Source: SIG607 sp045533195
Lineage (GTDB): Bacteria > Bacillota > Clostridia > Oscillospirales > Acutalibacteraceae
Assembly: GCA_045533195.1 (NCBI GenBank)
Contig: JAZSHI010000018.1
Location: 1-50,326 of the forward strand
Direction: 5' to 3'
Length of the DNA: 50,326 bases
Shown: positions 16,405-24,947 of the stretch, one piece after another
Layout: every line of letters begins with the position of its first letter
Numbering within the stretch: position 1 is the first letter of the stretch
Notes under the pieces: model-generated
What the model saw: the letters and a program-made list of their open reading frames with translations, nothing else
Databases searched by the model: none
What the model was told of the DNA's origin: nothing
Made by a program: the position numbers and the translations under genes

Positions 16405-16640
16405 AAATTTTATTAATTATTTTACTAGATGTTTCAGCCTTTTTTATGGGACTGGTCTTAGGACTGGCTGTAAAGAGAAAAAGGCAGGAATATAAAAAGA
16501 GAAGCAAGGCGGTAGTTAAAAATAACGATTTGTTTTCGCTTCTCTACTATACCCCCGGCGAACCGACAGATAAACTGTCAAAGCCGAAGCATTTAAAGGA
16601 GAATGACAATGGAAAACAAAACCGAAATCACACCAGATGA
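16392..16640 (+). CDS. Small membrane protein of the phage cassette
   Basis: An 82-residue product with one N-terminal membrane span (about residues 5-27), then a basic tail. It overlaps terL at its start and the scaffold gene at its end, and its ribosome site is poor (GGGAG abuts the ATG), so expression would rely on coupling. Function unknown; possibly real only because it fills the gap exactly. Confidence 0.5.
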   Translation: MDTIEILLIILLDVSAFFMGLVLGLAVKRKRQEYKKRSKAVVKNNDLFSLLYYTPGEPTDKLSKPKHLKENDNGKQNRNHTR

Positions 16641-17217
16641 GGAAATGGGGGCCACCACGCCCGAAAACGACAGGGTCATACCCATTAAATTTAACAAGGA
16701 AATACGGCATTTAACCTTAGAGGAAGCATCAACGCTTTCTCAAAAGGGGCTGAAATTCGAGACAATTGAAAAACAATGGTCACGTCTTTTGGCTTTAGCC
16801 AAAGAGGATAATTCCTCAGCACAGGAATTTCTGGATGCACTGGAGAAAGGGAGAACAGAAAAAAGATTAGAAGAGCTCACAAAAGAGTGCGGCGGAAACG
16901 GTGAAATAGCGCAAAGAATTATTGACCTTGAAAAAGGTGATAGTAATTCATTAAAGGGCGCCGAGGAATTAAGCGAATATTTCCCTCAATTGACAGTTGA
17001 AGAACTGCCGCAGGAGGTAGTAGAACGGGCAACGCAGTTAGGCTCAAACATATTAGACGAATATCTGCGTTTTAAAGCCCGTGAAGCTACAGACTTAAAA
17101 GAACTTGAAAGGCAGAGAAAGGAAAACTTAAAAAGCTCTGTCGGTTCGCAAAAGGTAGGCGGTATATACCGCACCCCCGAAAACGAACAGTTTATTCGGG
17201 GACTTTGGAATAAATAA
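16609..17217 (+). CDS. Putative capsid scaffolding protein
   Basis: The predicted protein has 202 residues, is Glu/Lys-rich and almost wholly helical, and ends in a short motif (GGIYRTPENEQFIRGLWNK). Size, charge and position immediately before the major capsid gene match phage scaffolds. AAGGAG lies seven bases before ATG 16609; another ATG six bases earlier has no spacing. I see no protease next to it, so scaffold removal would not need one of its own. Confidence 0.7.
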   Translation: MENKTEITPDEEMGATTPENDRVIPIKFNKEIRHLTLEEASTLSQKGLKFETIEKQWSRLLALAKEDNSSAQEFLDALEKGRTEKRLEELTKECGGNGEIAQRIIDLEKGDSNSLKGAEELSEYFPQLTVEELPQEVVERATQLGSNILDEYLRFKAREATDLKELERQRKENLKSSVGSQKVGGIYRTPENEQFIRGLWNK

Positions 17218-17243
17218 AAATTAAAACAAAAGGAGAAAAAATT

Positions 17244-18422
17244 ATGGCAATTAACACATTAGAAGCCGCAAGTATGTATAGCGAGGAGCTTGACCGCCTT
17301 TTCACTCAGAAAAGTGTAACAGGTTTCTTTGCCGACAACGCTTTCGGCGCACGTTTTGTAGGCGCAAAAACTGTAATTGTGCCCGACATTGATTTTCAGG
17401 GTCTTGCAGATTATGACCGTGACACAGGCTTTACCAGAGGTGCTATTACTGTATCCAACACCTCTTACACCATGCAGATGGACCGCGCACGTTCACTCCA
17501 GATTGACAGAGAGGACCTTGATGAAACCGGTATCGCAAATCTTGCGGGAAAAATTCTCGGTGAATACGTTCGTACAAAGGTTGTTCCCGAGTGTGATGCT
17601 TACTGTCTTTCTAAGCTTTCCGGTCTTGCTATTTCCCGCGGTAACACCATTACCGGTGATACCGAAAAGCCTATTTCTGCACTTAATCAGCTTATTGCAA
17701 ACGTTCAGAAAAAGGTTGGTTTTGACAGCGAACTGGTTGCTTTTATCGACTGCGGTATGTACGCACGTATTGCCAACAGCGAAGAGCTTTCCAAAATGAT
17801 AACCGTTTCCGACTTTAAGCAGGGGGACGTTAATCTTACCGTAAAAAGTCTTAACGGCGTAGCTCTTATTCCTGTTGTAAGCGAAAGAATGAAAACTGCA
17901 TACACCTTTAACAGCGGTGCGGCAGGCGGATTTGTTCCTCAGGACAATGCAAAGACCACCTTTATGCTTGTTTGCGCCAAAGACAGCGCTCATCTTATGA
18001 AGAAAACCGAAAAGATGCGTATTTTTGCACCTGATCAGAACCCCGATGCCGATGCATTTAAGTTCGATTACCGCATCTACTACGATGTATTTGTAAAGAA
18101 GAGCGGTCTTGACGCTGTTTGGGCTTGGATTGCCCCTGCCCTTAACATTACCACTCAGCCCAAGGATACTGCTGTTACCGAAGGCTCCATTACCGGCACC
18201 CTTACCGTTGCCGCTAACAGCGAAGCAGGCGGTACTCTTACTTATCAGTGGTATGTATCAGATAAAAACGGCACAAATACCATTAAGGTGGCAGGCGCAA
18301 ATGCCGCAACACTGACCATTCCTAAAGATTTAACAGCCGGCGAATATTACTTCTATGTAGTAGTTACCGCTGACGGTATTAATGAAAAAACCTCTGCCAA
18401 AGCAAAGGTAACCGTTAACTAA
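17244..18422 (+). CDS. Major capsid protein with C-terminal Ig-like domain
   Basis: The capsid fold spans residues 1 to about 300 and is probably HK97-like. A bacterial Ig-like domain follows at about 301-392 (NITTQPKDTAVTEGS, then GTLTYQWYVSD), as in phages that decorate their heads with Ig folds to bind polysaccharide or host surfaces. AAAAGGAG precedes the ATG. A strong hairpin terminator follows the stop, which would raise capsid output above that of downstream genes. Confidence 0.9.
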   Translation: MAINTLEAASMYSEELDRLFTQKSVTGFFADNAFGARFVGAKTVIVPDIDFQGLADYDRDTGFTRGAITVSNTSYTMQMDRARSLQIDREDLDETGIANLAGKILGEYVRTKVVPECDAYCLSKLSGLAISRGNTITGDTEKPISALNQLIANVQKKVGFDSELVAFIDCGMYARIANSEELSKMITVSDFKQGDVNLTVKSLNGVALIPVVSERMKTAYTFNSGAAGGFVPQDNAKTTFMLVCAKDSAHLMKKTEKMRIFAPDQNPDADAFKFDYRIYYDVFVKKSGLDAVWAWIAPALNITTQPKDTAVTEGSITGTLTVAANSEAGGTLTYQWYVSDKNGTNTIKVAGANAATLTIPKDLTAGEYYFYVVVTADGINEKTSAKAKVTVN

Positions 18423-18434
18423 TCAAACACCCTT

Positions 18435-18460
18435 GGGGAGAGGAAACTCTCCCCTTTTTT
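18435..18460 (+). terminator. Terminator inside the structural cassette, after the capsid gene
   Basis: GGGGAGAG (18435-18442), GAAA loop, CTCTCCCC (18447-18454), six T. It is probably partial, since portal and later genes have no obvious own promoter. Confidence 0.88.
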
Positions 18461-18498
18461 AAACTTAAAACACAAGTATTTTAACCAAGGAGGTCAAA

Positions 18499-19917
18499 AT
18501 GAATACACCCTCAGAAATTTTTAAAGAATACGAACAACTTAGGAATTTTAAGCTATCTCTCGGCGAGAAAGGTCTTTATGAGCAGAATATCATAAACCGC
18601 CGTTTTTTCTACGGCGACCAATGGTACGGCGCAAATGTAAGCAGTGAGCGTCCGCTCGTTCGTCATAACATTATAAAGCGTGTAGGCGAATATAAAATGG
18701 GATGTCTTCTTAAGGATGATTACTATGTTATGCTTTGCGCAAAGGGTACCGACTACACAAATGCACAGCTTATGAGTTTAAAGGAAGCCGCCAAGAAAGC
18801 CAGTAACGGAGAGTTTGAATTTTCCAAAACCGCCGACGAAGGCGAAAAGAGACTTTTAAGCAAGGTTTTATCCGATTATTTCTGCGTTTCTTTAGACCGT
18901 ATGAAAATGACGGAGAAGATAAATGCCGCCATAAAAAACAGCTTTATTACGGGCAGCGGAATTCTTTACACCTATTGGGACAACTGCCTTGAAGACGGTA
19001 ACGGAGATATCGTTTGTGAGGTTTTGCCTGTTGAAAATATTTATTTCGGCGATTATACGGAAAACACCGTTGAAAAGCAGCCCTATATTATTATCGCTTC
19101 CCGTCTTCCCGTAGAAGAGGTAAAGGCTATTGCTAAAAAATTCGGCTGTGACGACACACGTATAACTGCCGATTCTAACGACTCAAAGGTCTTGATTCTT
19201 ACAAAGCTTTATAAGCAAAACGGAAGGGTAATGGCGGTATCTGTTACCGAAAAGGCAACAGTCAGAAAAGAATACAACACCTTTTTAAACCGTTATCCAA
19301 TAAATCTTTTTTCTTGGGATAAACAGGAAAACTGCATATACAGCGACAGCGAAATTACCTATCTTATACCTAATCAGATAGCAATAAACCGATTACTTTC
19401 GGCTTCAGTATGGTCCACTATGTATATGGGTATGCCCATTATGACGGTAAACGGAGATACAGTTACCGAAGACATTACCAATGACCCTGGTCAGATAATA
19501 AGGGTTTACGGCAGTAACGAGGATGTTGCCGGTGCGGTTCATTACGTTGCGCCTCCCGATTTTTCCACAGGCTTTAACATATCGGTGGCAAATCTTATTG
19601 ACAGCACCTTAGAGTCAAGCGGCGCAAATATGACCGCTATTGATAAAATCAGCGCGGGAAACACCACAGCCGTTGAAGCACTTAATGATACGCAGAAAAT
19701 TGCCGCTTTAAACCTTTCGCTTTCCTATCAATGCTTTTTGGAGGATATTGCCCTTACTTTTGCTGATTTCTGGCTTAATAAGTACGGAAAAAGAGATATT
19801 TTAATAAACGATGAAAACGGCTGTTGGCATTTTCCCTTTGATGCCCAGCGTTATAAGAATCTTACTTTTTATGCAAAAGCGCAAATAAAGGAGGAAAAAG
19901 CCGATGAAAGCAATTGA
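18499..19917 (+). CDS. Phage portal protein
   Basis: The 472-residue product resembles P22/podovirus-type portals: an N-terminal clip/wing region (NRRFFYGDQWYG; LVRHNIIKRVGEYKMG), a central part with LPVENIYFGDYT, and a C-terminal helical region (SGANMTAIDKISAGNTTAVEAL). It forms the dodecameric gate at the capsid vertex through which TerL pumps DNA. AAGGAGG precedes the ATG. It follows the capsid gene, whereas most tailed phages place portal between terL and capsid. Confidence 0.85.
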   Translation: MNTPSEIFKEYEQLRNFKLSLGEKGLYEQNIINRRFFYGDQWYGANVSSERPLVRHNIIKRVGEYKMGCLLKDDYYVMLCAKGTDYTNAQLMSLKEAAKKASNGEFEFSKTADEGEKRLLSKVLSDYFCVSLDRMKMTEKINAAIKNSFITGSGILYTYWDNCLEDGNGDIVCEVLPVENIYFGDYTENTVEKQPYIIIASRLPVEEVKAIAKKFGCDDTRITADSNDSKVLILTKLYKQNGRVMAVSVTEKATVRKEYNTFLNRYPINLFSWDKQENCIYSDSEITYLIPNQIAINRLLSASVWSTMYMGMPIMTVNGDTVTEDITNDPGQIIRVYGSNEDVAGAVHYVAPPDFSTGFNISVANLIDSTLESSGANMTAIDKISAGNTTAVEALNDTQKIAALNLSLSYQCFLEDIALTFADFWLNKYGKRDILINDENGCWHFPFDAQRYKNLTFYAKAQIKEEKADESN

Positions 19918-20239
19918 TATATACAGAGAAGGACTTATTCTCTGCGAGAATGACCTAAATGAAGAATATCTTATGCGCGATGAAGGTGTTGACAAGGTTT
20001 TCTTTGTAAACAGAGCGCTTAGTGATTTAAAAAAGGAACCTGTTGCCGACATAAACAGCGAAATAACCGCTGATACAAAAACAGCGGAAGCCCTTATATG
20101 CGGTGTTGCCTATTATTTTGCAATTAAGTATAACAGAAATGAAAAATCAGCATTTCTTTCTGATATGTATAACGCAAAACGCGCTATAGCCTTAAGCAGT
20201 GTAGGAAGAATAAAATGCTCTTCCGTTTTTAAACAGTGA
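19904..20239 (+). CDS. Putative head-tail connector (adaptor)
   Basis: A small, helical protein of 111 residues. The segment KTAEALICGVAYYFAIKYNRNE resembles gp6/gp15-type adaptors that bind under the portal. It overlaps the portal gene by 14 bases with AAGGAGG upstream of its ATG. The call rests mainly on size and position. Confidence 0.6.
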   Translation: MKAIDIYREGLILCENDLNEEYLMRDEGVDKVFFVNRALSDLKKEPVADINSEITADTKTAEALICGVAYYFAIKYNRNEKSAFLSDMYNAKRAIALSSVGRIKCSSVFKQ

Positions 20240-20248
20240 GGTAGAATT

Positions 20249-22315
20249 ATGATACTTAAAAATCCTATTTATAAACAAAAAAGTAACGTGACCATAAAAA
20301 ATATAGGCGGTATGGTTACTTCGTTACATCCTGCCTTTATAGATACCGACTGTCTGTCGGACGGATGTAACATCTGGAACAAGAACGGCATACTTTCCTC
20401 ACGCCCCGGTATTTGCGCTACCGAGAACGGACTTATAAGTAACCAGATTACAAATGAGGATATTAAAATATATTATTCTAATTTTCCTTTTGAAAATATT
20501 AACAGCTATAATAACCTCTGCGCTCTGGTGAAAAATCTGGGTTACAGCGGCAGCAAAATTGATTTTTTTGCAATAGACACAAACGGCACCGTTCACAGCA
20601 TTGCCAATCTGGAGTTAAAAAACAGCAGTAACACCGAGAAATACAATGTAAAAAATCTTATTTTTATAAAATCCAAAAAAATTTCGGGAAGCGGCATTTT
20701 TGTAATAATGCCTGTTCATATAATTAAAAGTAACTCTGCCGAAGAAAGAAAAGAAGTGCTTTACTATGAGCTGAGCGCAGATTATAAAAGTTTTATAAAA
20801 ATTTCGACTCAAAATTTATATCGGCCTATTATCATTAAAAACGGATACGGAAATCTTGCTGACTCTCAGATCAGAAGGGAGTTTAAAGAAAGCCGTCCCG
20901 AAGGTGTAAACCTTTTAAACGGATCCTTTGAAGCAAGATTTATTCTGGACGGTTTATCTCATACTTTTACTCTGCCTTCAACTTTTGCAAAGGATGCTCC
21001 TATTGAAATACGATATTATACTTCAGAGGTAACATACAAAACCGTAACGATTGAAGCCGGTGAATTTAAATCTCCTACTTTCACCTATATGGGCTTTGAG
21101 CTTTATATCACCGTCAACCGCGACATAGGAAAAATCTACTTCAGATACGATGGCGAACCCTTTATAATGCCAAGAATTCCTGATGTAGAGTCTTTGCGTA
21201 TTTATTCTTATGCCGACGTTACCGGCGCTGACTACGAGATATTCAGTAGCTCTGTAAGTCCAATACTTTTTGACAGCCGTCTCTTTATTGCAGGCGGTGA
21301 GAACCGCGGAAACAAGGTTTACTATTCAAGCAAAACAGAGCACCTTTATTTTTGCGAGGATTACTCTGTTTCGGTAGGAAATAAAAGTTATGACCTAACC
21401 GCCCTTTCGATGCAGAGCAAATATATTATTGCATTTAAAGAACGAGAATTGTACCGTTTATCCATTAAATGTACCGATGAAATATCTTTGCAAAAGCTTG
21501 AAATAGACAGTAAAGGACTTGTTTTTGAAAAGCCCAAATGTACCGTTACACAGATAAATGATACTATTGGCTGTGACCTTCCCGACACCATTGTAACCTG
21601 CGCAAATCGCCTCGTTTGGTTTCACAGCGACGGTGTTGTTTATACCCTTTACGGAAGTAATCTTTATACCGAGGGAAGTATTTACGAGCTATCCTCCGAT
21701 ATATCCAATTTACTTACCGATATACCGAAAAATAATCTTACCCACGCTTTTGCGGCAGATTTAAACGGCTATTATGCCTTAGGTCTGCACAACAAGTTAT
21801 TTCTTATGGATGCAAGAGTCAGCGGTTTCCGTTATCTATCTAATCAAAAGGGAGAAAAGGAAAATAAGCTGACCTGGTTTTTGTGGGATGCTCCTGAAGA
21901 AACCTATTTTATCTCAGGTTTTCTTTGCGGGGGAAAGGAATATTTTATTTTATCGTCAAGTAACGGTCAGGTGCTTTATACGGCAAAGCTTTCGGGGGAA
22001 AAGGATATTATAACAAAAGCATCAGGCACCGAAGAAAAAATTCCTGAGTTTTCCCTTTCCTCTGCTATTTTTGGTAAGAACTTTAATAATCTTGACCGCA
22101 TTTCCTTTAATGCTCTTATTAAATGCCCTGCCGAGTTTGTTCTTTTTAATGAAAACGAGGAATTTGACAGGTACAGCATTAATGCAGGTAAAGAATTTAA
22201 AAGCTATATTGTTCCCACCCCTTATAAAAAAGGAAGTATCGGCATAAAAATAAAAGGCAGCGGTGAATTTAAGCTTAAAGATATCGTATGCAGTTTTAAG
22301 GAGAGAATATACTGA
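20249..22315 (+). CDS. Tail-nozzle/stabilisation-like beta protein
   Basis: This 688-residue, mostly beta protein begins with a pattern seen in podovirus tail hub/nozzle proteins (P22 gp10-like): NIGGMVTSLHPAFIDTDCLSDGCNIW then GILSSRPGI. A mid segment (LFIAGGENRGNKVYYSS) is typical of their propeller repeats. No tape measure, tube or sheath gene follows, so a short tail is likely. GTGAGGT lies upstream of the ATG. Assignment is by recall of the N-terminal signature and gene order. Confidence 0.6.
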   Translation: MILKNPIYKQKSNVTIKNIGGMVTSLHPAFIDTDCLSDGCNIWNKNGILSSRPGICATENGLISNQITNEDIKIYYSNFPFENINSYNNLCALVKNLGYSGSKIDFFAIDTNGTVHSIANLELKNSSNTEKYNVKNLIFIKSKKISGSGIFVIMPVHIIKSNSAEERKEVLYYELSADYKSFIKISTQNLYRPIIIKNGYGNLADSQIRREFKESRPEGVNLLNGSFEARFILDGLSHTFTLPSTFAKDAPIEIRYYTSEVTYKTVTIEAGEFKSPTFTYMGFELYITVNRDIGKIYFRYDGEPFIMPRIPDVESLRIYSYADVTGADYEIFSSSVSPILFDSRLFIAGGENRGNKVYYSSKTEHLYFCEDYSVSVGNKSYDLTALSMQSKYIIAFKERELYRLSIKCTDEISLQKLEIDSKGLVFEKPKCTVTQINDTIGCDLPDTIVTCANRLVWFHSDGVVYTLYGSNLYTEGSIYELSSDISNLLTDIPKNNLTHAFAADLNGYYALGLHNKLFLMDARVSGFRYLSNQKGEKENKLTWFLWDAPEETYFISGFLCGGKEYFILSSSNGQVLYTAKLSGEKDIITKASGTEEKIPEFSLSSAIFGKNFNNLDRISFNALIKCPAEFVLFNENEEFDRYSINAGKEFKSYIVPTPYKKGSIGIKIKGSGEFKLKDIVCSFKERIY

Positions 22316-22316
22316 T

Positions 22317-23465
22317 ATGAAAAAAATTATTGCTCTTTTACTTTGCGCTTTCTTGCTTTGCTCCTGTTCGGCTAAAGAACCAAGTCCCAAAGAAAAAGAA
22401 AAAGAATTTGCGGGGATGTTTTTAAGCTATATCGAACTTATGGAACTGTCATTAAGCGGTGACTTTAAGTCAAGCTTTAACGAGGCGGCTGATAACTGCA
22501 AGGAGCTGGGAATAACCGATATGTTTGTTCACGTGAGAGCTATGTGTGACAGCATTTATCCCTCTGCCTATTATCCCCTGACCGATTGGGCAAGAGATCT
22601 TGAATTCGATGCGATGGGCTTTATGATTGAAGCCTGTCACAAAAGAGATATACGCTTTCACGCTTGGATAAACCCATATCGAATATCTTCATCCTTAAGC
22701 GACCTTGAAAAGATTACTGCCGAAAGCCCTGCTCACAGCCTATCCCACTGTATAGGAGACACCGAAAAGGGACTTTACTTCGATCCATCCCGCGAGGAAG
22801 TAAGAAGGCTTATAATTGATTCCATAAGAGAAATACTTAATCGCTACAACGTTGATGGAATTCACTTTGACGATTATTTCTATCCCACAACCAGCCCCTA
22901 CTTTGACCTTACGTCATATAACGCCTACTGCTCTCAAACGGTAAAGCCTCTTTCTCTTGACAACTTTCGCAGAGCAAACATAAATGCTCTTATAAGCGGA
23001 GTTCGCTGCGCCGTTTACAGTATTGACAGACCAATTCTTTTCAGCATAAGTCCTGCCGCCGATATTGAAAATAACGAAAACTGTCTTTATGCAGACGTTG
23101 ATTATTGGTGTAAGAGCGGCTTTATAGATGCAGTTATCCCTCAGCTTTATTTCGGCTTTGATTATCCGAAAAAAGATTTTCAATTTGAAAATTTACTTAA
23201 CAGCTGGATAGAGTACCTGAGCGGAAGCGACGTTCTTTTATATGTTGCTCTTGCCCCCTATAAGCTTGATACCGACCAAAACCCCGACAGCATTGAGTGG
23301 AGTGACGGCACAGATATTGTTGCAAAGCAAATAAAACTGGTTAAAGCCAATCCTTTTGCCCACGGCTTTGCCCTCTATTCCTATTCCTTCCTTTTCGGCG
23401 AAGGAGAAAATTATGAAAAACAAAAAGAAAATATTAAAAAACAAATAAAGGAAGAAAAAATATGA
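22317..23465 (+). CDS. GHL10/DUF187 family lipoprotein in the phage cassette
   Basis: The 382-residue product has a lipoprotein signal (LLLCAFLLCSC, acylated Cys at about 18) and a YngK/FenI-like TIM barrel. Family signatures are present in order: VRAMCDSIYPSAYYPLTDWA, FHAWINPYRI, DGIHFDDYFYPT, FSISPAADIENN, VIPQLYFGF. The family is believed to cleave glycans, perhaps cell-wall ones. AAGGAG is 13 bases before the chosen ATG. It occupies the place normally taken by a phage endolysin, directly upstream of holin, but a lipid-anchored export signal is unexpected there. Confidence 0.88.
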   Translation: MKKIIALLLCAFLLCSCSAKEPSPKEKEKEFAGMFLSYIELMELSLSGDFKSSFNEAADNCKELGITDMFVHVRAMCDSIYPSAYYPLTDWARDLEFDAMGFMIEACHKRDIRFHAWINPYRISSSLSDLEKITAESPAHSLSHCIGDTEKGLYFDPSREEVRRLIIDSIREILNRYNVDGIHFDDYFYPTTSPYFDLTSYNAYCSQTVKPLSLDNFRRANINALISGVRCAVYSIDRPILFSISPAADIENNENCLYADVDYWCKSGFIDAVIPQLYFGFDYPKKDFQFENLLNSWIEYLSGSDVLLYVALAPYKLDTDQNPDSIEWSDGTDIVAKQIKLVKANPFAHGFALYSYSFLFGEGENYEKQKENIKKQIKEEKI

Positions 23466-23725
23466 AATTTAAAATTACAAAAGGAACAATTGTCAGAACA
23501 ATTATGATAATAATTGTGGTTATAAATATGATACTTAAAAAATTTGGCATCGATATTATTAACACCGATGAAAGTACCGTTGCCGCCGCAGTTGAAATGG
23601 TTATTGAAATAGGCGCAATATTCTGCGCTTGGTGGTACAATAACAGCTTTTCCGAAGCAGCCAAAAAGGCAGACCGCTTCTTTATGGCGGTTAAGGAATA
23701 CGAAAAAACAGGCGAATATAAATAG
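23462..23725 (+). CDS. SPP1-type phage holin
   Basis: The predicted protein has 87 residues with two membrane spans (about 10-27 and 44-60; the second ends AIFCAWWYNNSFSEAAKKAD, the hallmark of the SPP1/phi-LC3 holin group) and a polar C terminus. Holins open the membrane to let a lysin reach the wall. Its ATG overlaps the preceding lipoprotein gene by four bases. It is the last gene of the cassette. Confidence 0.85.
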   Translation: MKFKITKGTIVRTIMIIIVVINMILKKFGIDIINTDESTVAAAVEMVIEIGAIFCAWWYNNSFSEAAKKADRFFMAVKEYEKTGEYK

Positions 23726-23733
23726 TTTTCGTC

Positions 23734-23762
23734 TTGAAAGCGGGAGCGTTTTATAGTATAAT
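23734..23762 (+). promoter_or_regulatory. manA promoter
   Basis: TTGAAA (23734-23739), 17-base spacer, TATAAT (23757-23762); AAAGGAG follows before the start. Confidence 0.85.
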
Positions 23763-23793
23763 TTACTTATAAAATCAAAGGAGATTTAATTAT

Positions 23794-24738
23794 ATGAGTG
23801 AAATTTTAAGACTTGCTCCCGCTTTTAAGGATTACCTTTGGGGCGGCAGCATAATAAAAAACAAGTTCGGCATTAAGGATATGGACATTGTTGCGGAAGC
23901 TTGGGTGCTTTCCACACATAAAGACGGACAGAGCATAGTTGACGGCGGAGTCCTTTCAGGAAAAAGCCTTACCGAAGCCGTTAGCATTTTAGGTCAAAAC
24001 GCTCTTGGCAAAAAAGCCGCCGCTTTCGAAATGTTTCCGCAGATGCTTAAAATTATTGATGCCGAAAAGAGCCTTTCCATTCAGGTTCATCCCAGTGACG
24101 AATATGCCCTTGAAAACGAAGGTCAGTACGGAAAAACTGAGATGTGGTACATACTTGATGCCAAAGAGGGCGCAGGAATTTACTACGGAGTTAAAAAGGA
24201 ATGCACAAAGGAAGAGCTCCAAAAAGCCATAGATGAAAACAAAATCGAAGATGTGCTTCGTTTCGTGCCTTGTAAAAAAGGGGAAAGCTATTTTATTCCT
24301 TCGGGCACCATCCACGCCATCGGCGCAGGTCTTTTAATTGCCGAGGTTCAGCAAAACTCCAACGTTACCTACCGCGTTTACGATTTCGGAAGAGTAGGAG
24401 CCGACGGAAAACCCAGAGAGCTTCATACCGAAAAGGCTCTTAAAGTATCTAATCTTAGTCCTATGAAGGATGAAAAAGAAAAAAACAAGGAAATTATTCC
24501 TTTTGGAACAAAAACCTTGCTTTCATCCTGTTCGTATTTTGAATCGGTTAAATTAGATATAGACGGTGAGTACCGTTTTACGCCCAATGACAGCTTTGTT
24601 TGTGTATTCATAATCGAAGGAGAAGGTGAAATAGACGGCAAAAAATTTGAAAAATTTGATACCTTCTTCGTTCCCGCCGACCATGGCGAAACACTTTTAA
24701 AAGGCAACTTCTCCGCTATGATAAGCTATTGCCCGTAA
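23794..24738 (+). CDS. manA: Mannose-6-phosphate isomerase, class I
   Basis: A 314-residue cupin enzyme that interconverts fructose 6-phosphate and mannose 6-phosphate, feeding mannose use or GDP-mannose synthesis. Zinc-site signatures are visible: QVHPSDEYA, KTEMWYIL, GTIHAIGAG. Length fits the short Firmicute ManA type. It has its own promoter and starts just after the phage cassette, so it marks return to host genes. Confidence 0.95.
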   Translation: MSEILRLAPAFKDYLWGGSIIKNKFGIKDMDIVAEAWVLSTHKDGQSIVDGGVLSGKSLTEAVSILGQNALGKKAAAFEMFPQMLKIIDAEKSLSIQVHPSDEYALENEGQYGKTEMWYILDAKEGAGIYYGVKKECTKEELQKAIDENKIEDVLRFVPCKKGESYFIPSGTIHAIGAGLLIAEVQQNSNVTYRVYDFGRVGADGKPRELHTEKALKVSNLSPMKDEKEKNKEIIPFGTKTLLSSCSYFESVKLDIDGEYRFTPNDSFVCVFIIEGEGEIDGKKFEKFDTFFVPADHGETLLKGNFSAMISYCP

Positions 24739-24827
24739 AAATAAAACCAAAGCACCATAAAGATTGTTGCAGCAATCAATACAGTGCTTCTCTCCGAATG
24801 TTGCCATTCGTATTGTGGTAAATACAT
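24726..24827 (-). CDS. Small single-span membrane peptide (33 aa)
   Basis: ATG 24827 has AAAGGTG (24833-24839) five bases upstream. The 33-residue product has a polar, aromatic N terminus (MYLPQYEWQHSERS) and a hydrophobic span (TVLIAATIFMVLWFYFYG). It overlaps the 3' end of manA by 13 bases on the opposite strand. Size and topology recall type I toxins or small regulatory membrane peptides; no homology is claimed. Confidence 0.5.
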   Translation of the reverse strand: MYLPQYEWQHSERSTVLIAATIFMVLWFYFYGQ

Positions 24828-24947
24828 ATTAGCACCTTTCGGAGAAAAACGCAACAAAAATTTGAATTAAAATCAAAATTTTTGTTATAGAAAAGTCAAA
24901 GAAAATTTAAAAATTATGTCACACAGATGACGGAAAGGTGCAAAATT

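Noticed and set aside
17493..17993. Minus-strand 166-codon frame opposite the capsid gene
   Set aside because: Shadow of biased capsid codons; no promoter or ribosome site.
14850..23793. Attachment-site direct repeats around the phage cassette
   Set aside because: I compared both flanks by eye and saw no convincing repeat longer than a few bases.
24739..24850. Inverted repeats (TCTCCGAA/TTCGGAGA, AAGCAC/GTGCTT) suggesting a structured RNA or MITE
   Set aside because: The arms are short and the stretch is better explained by the 33-codon membrane peptide gene on the minus strand.
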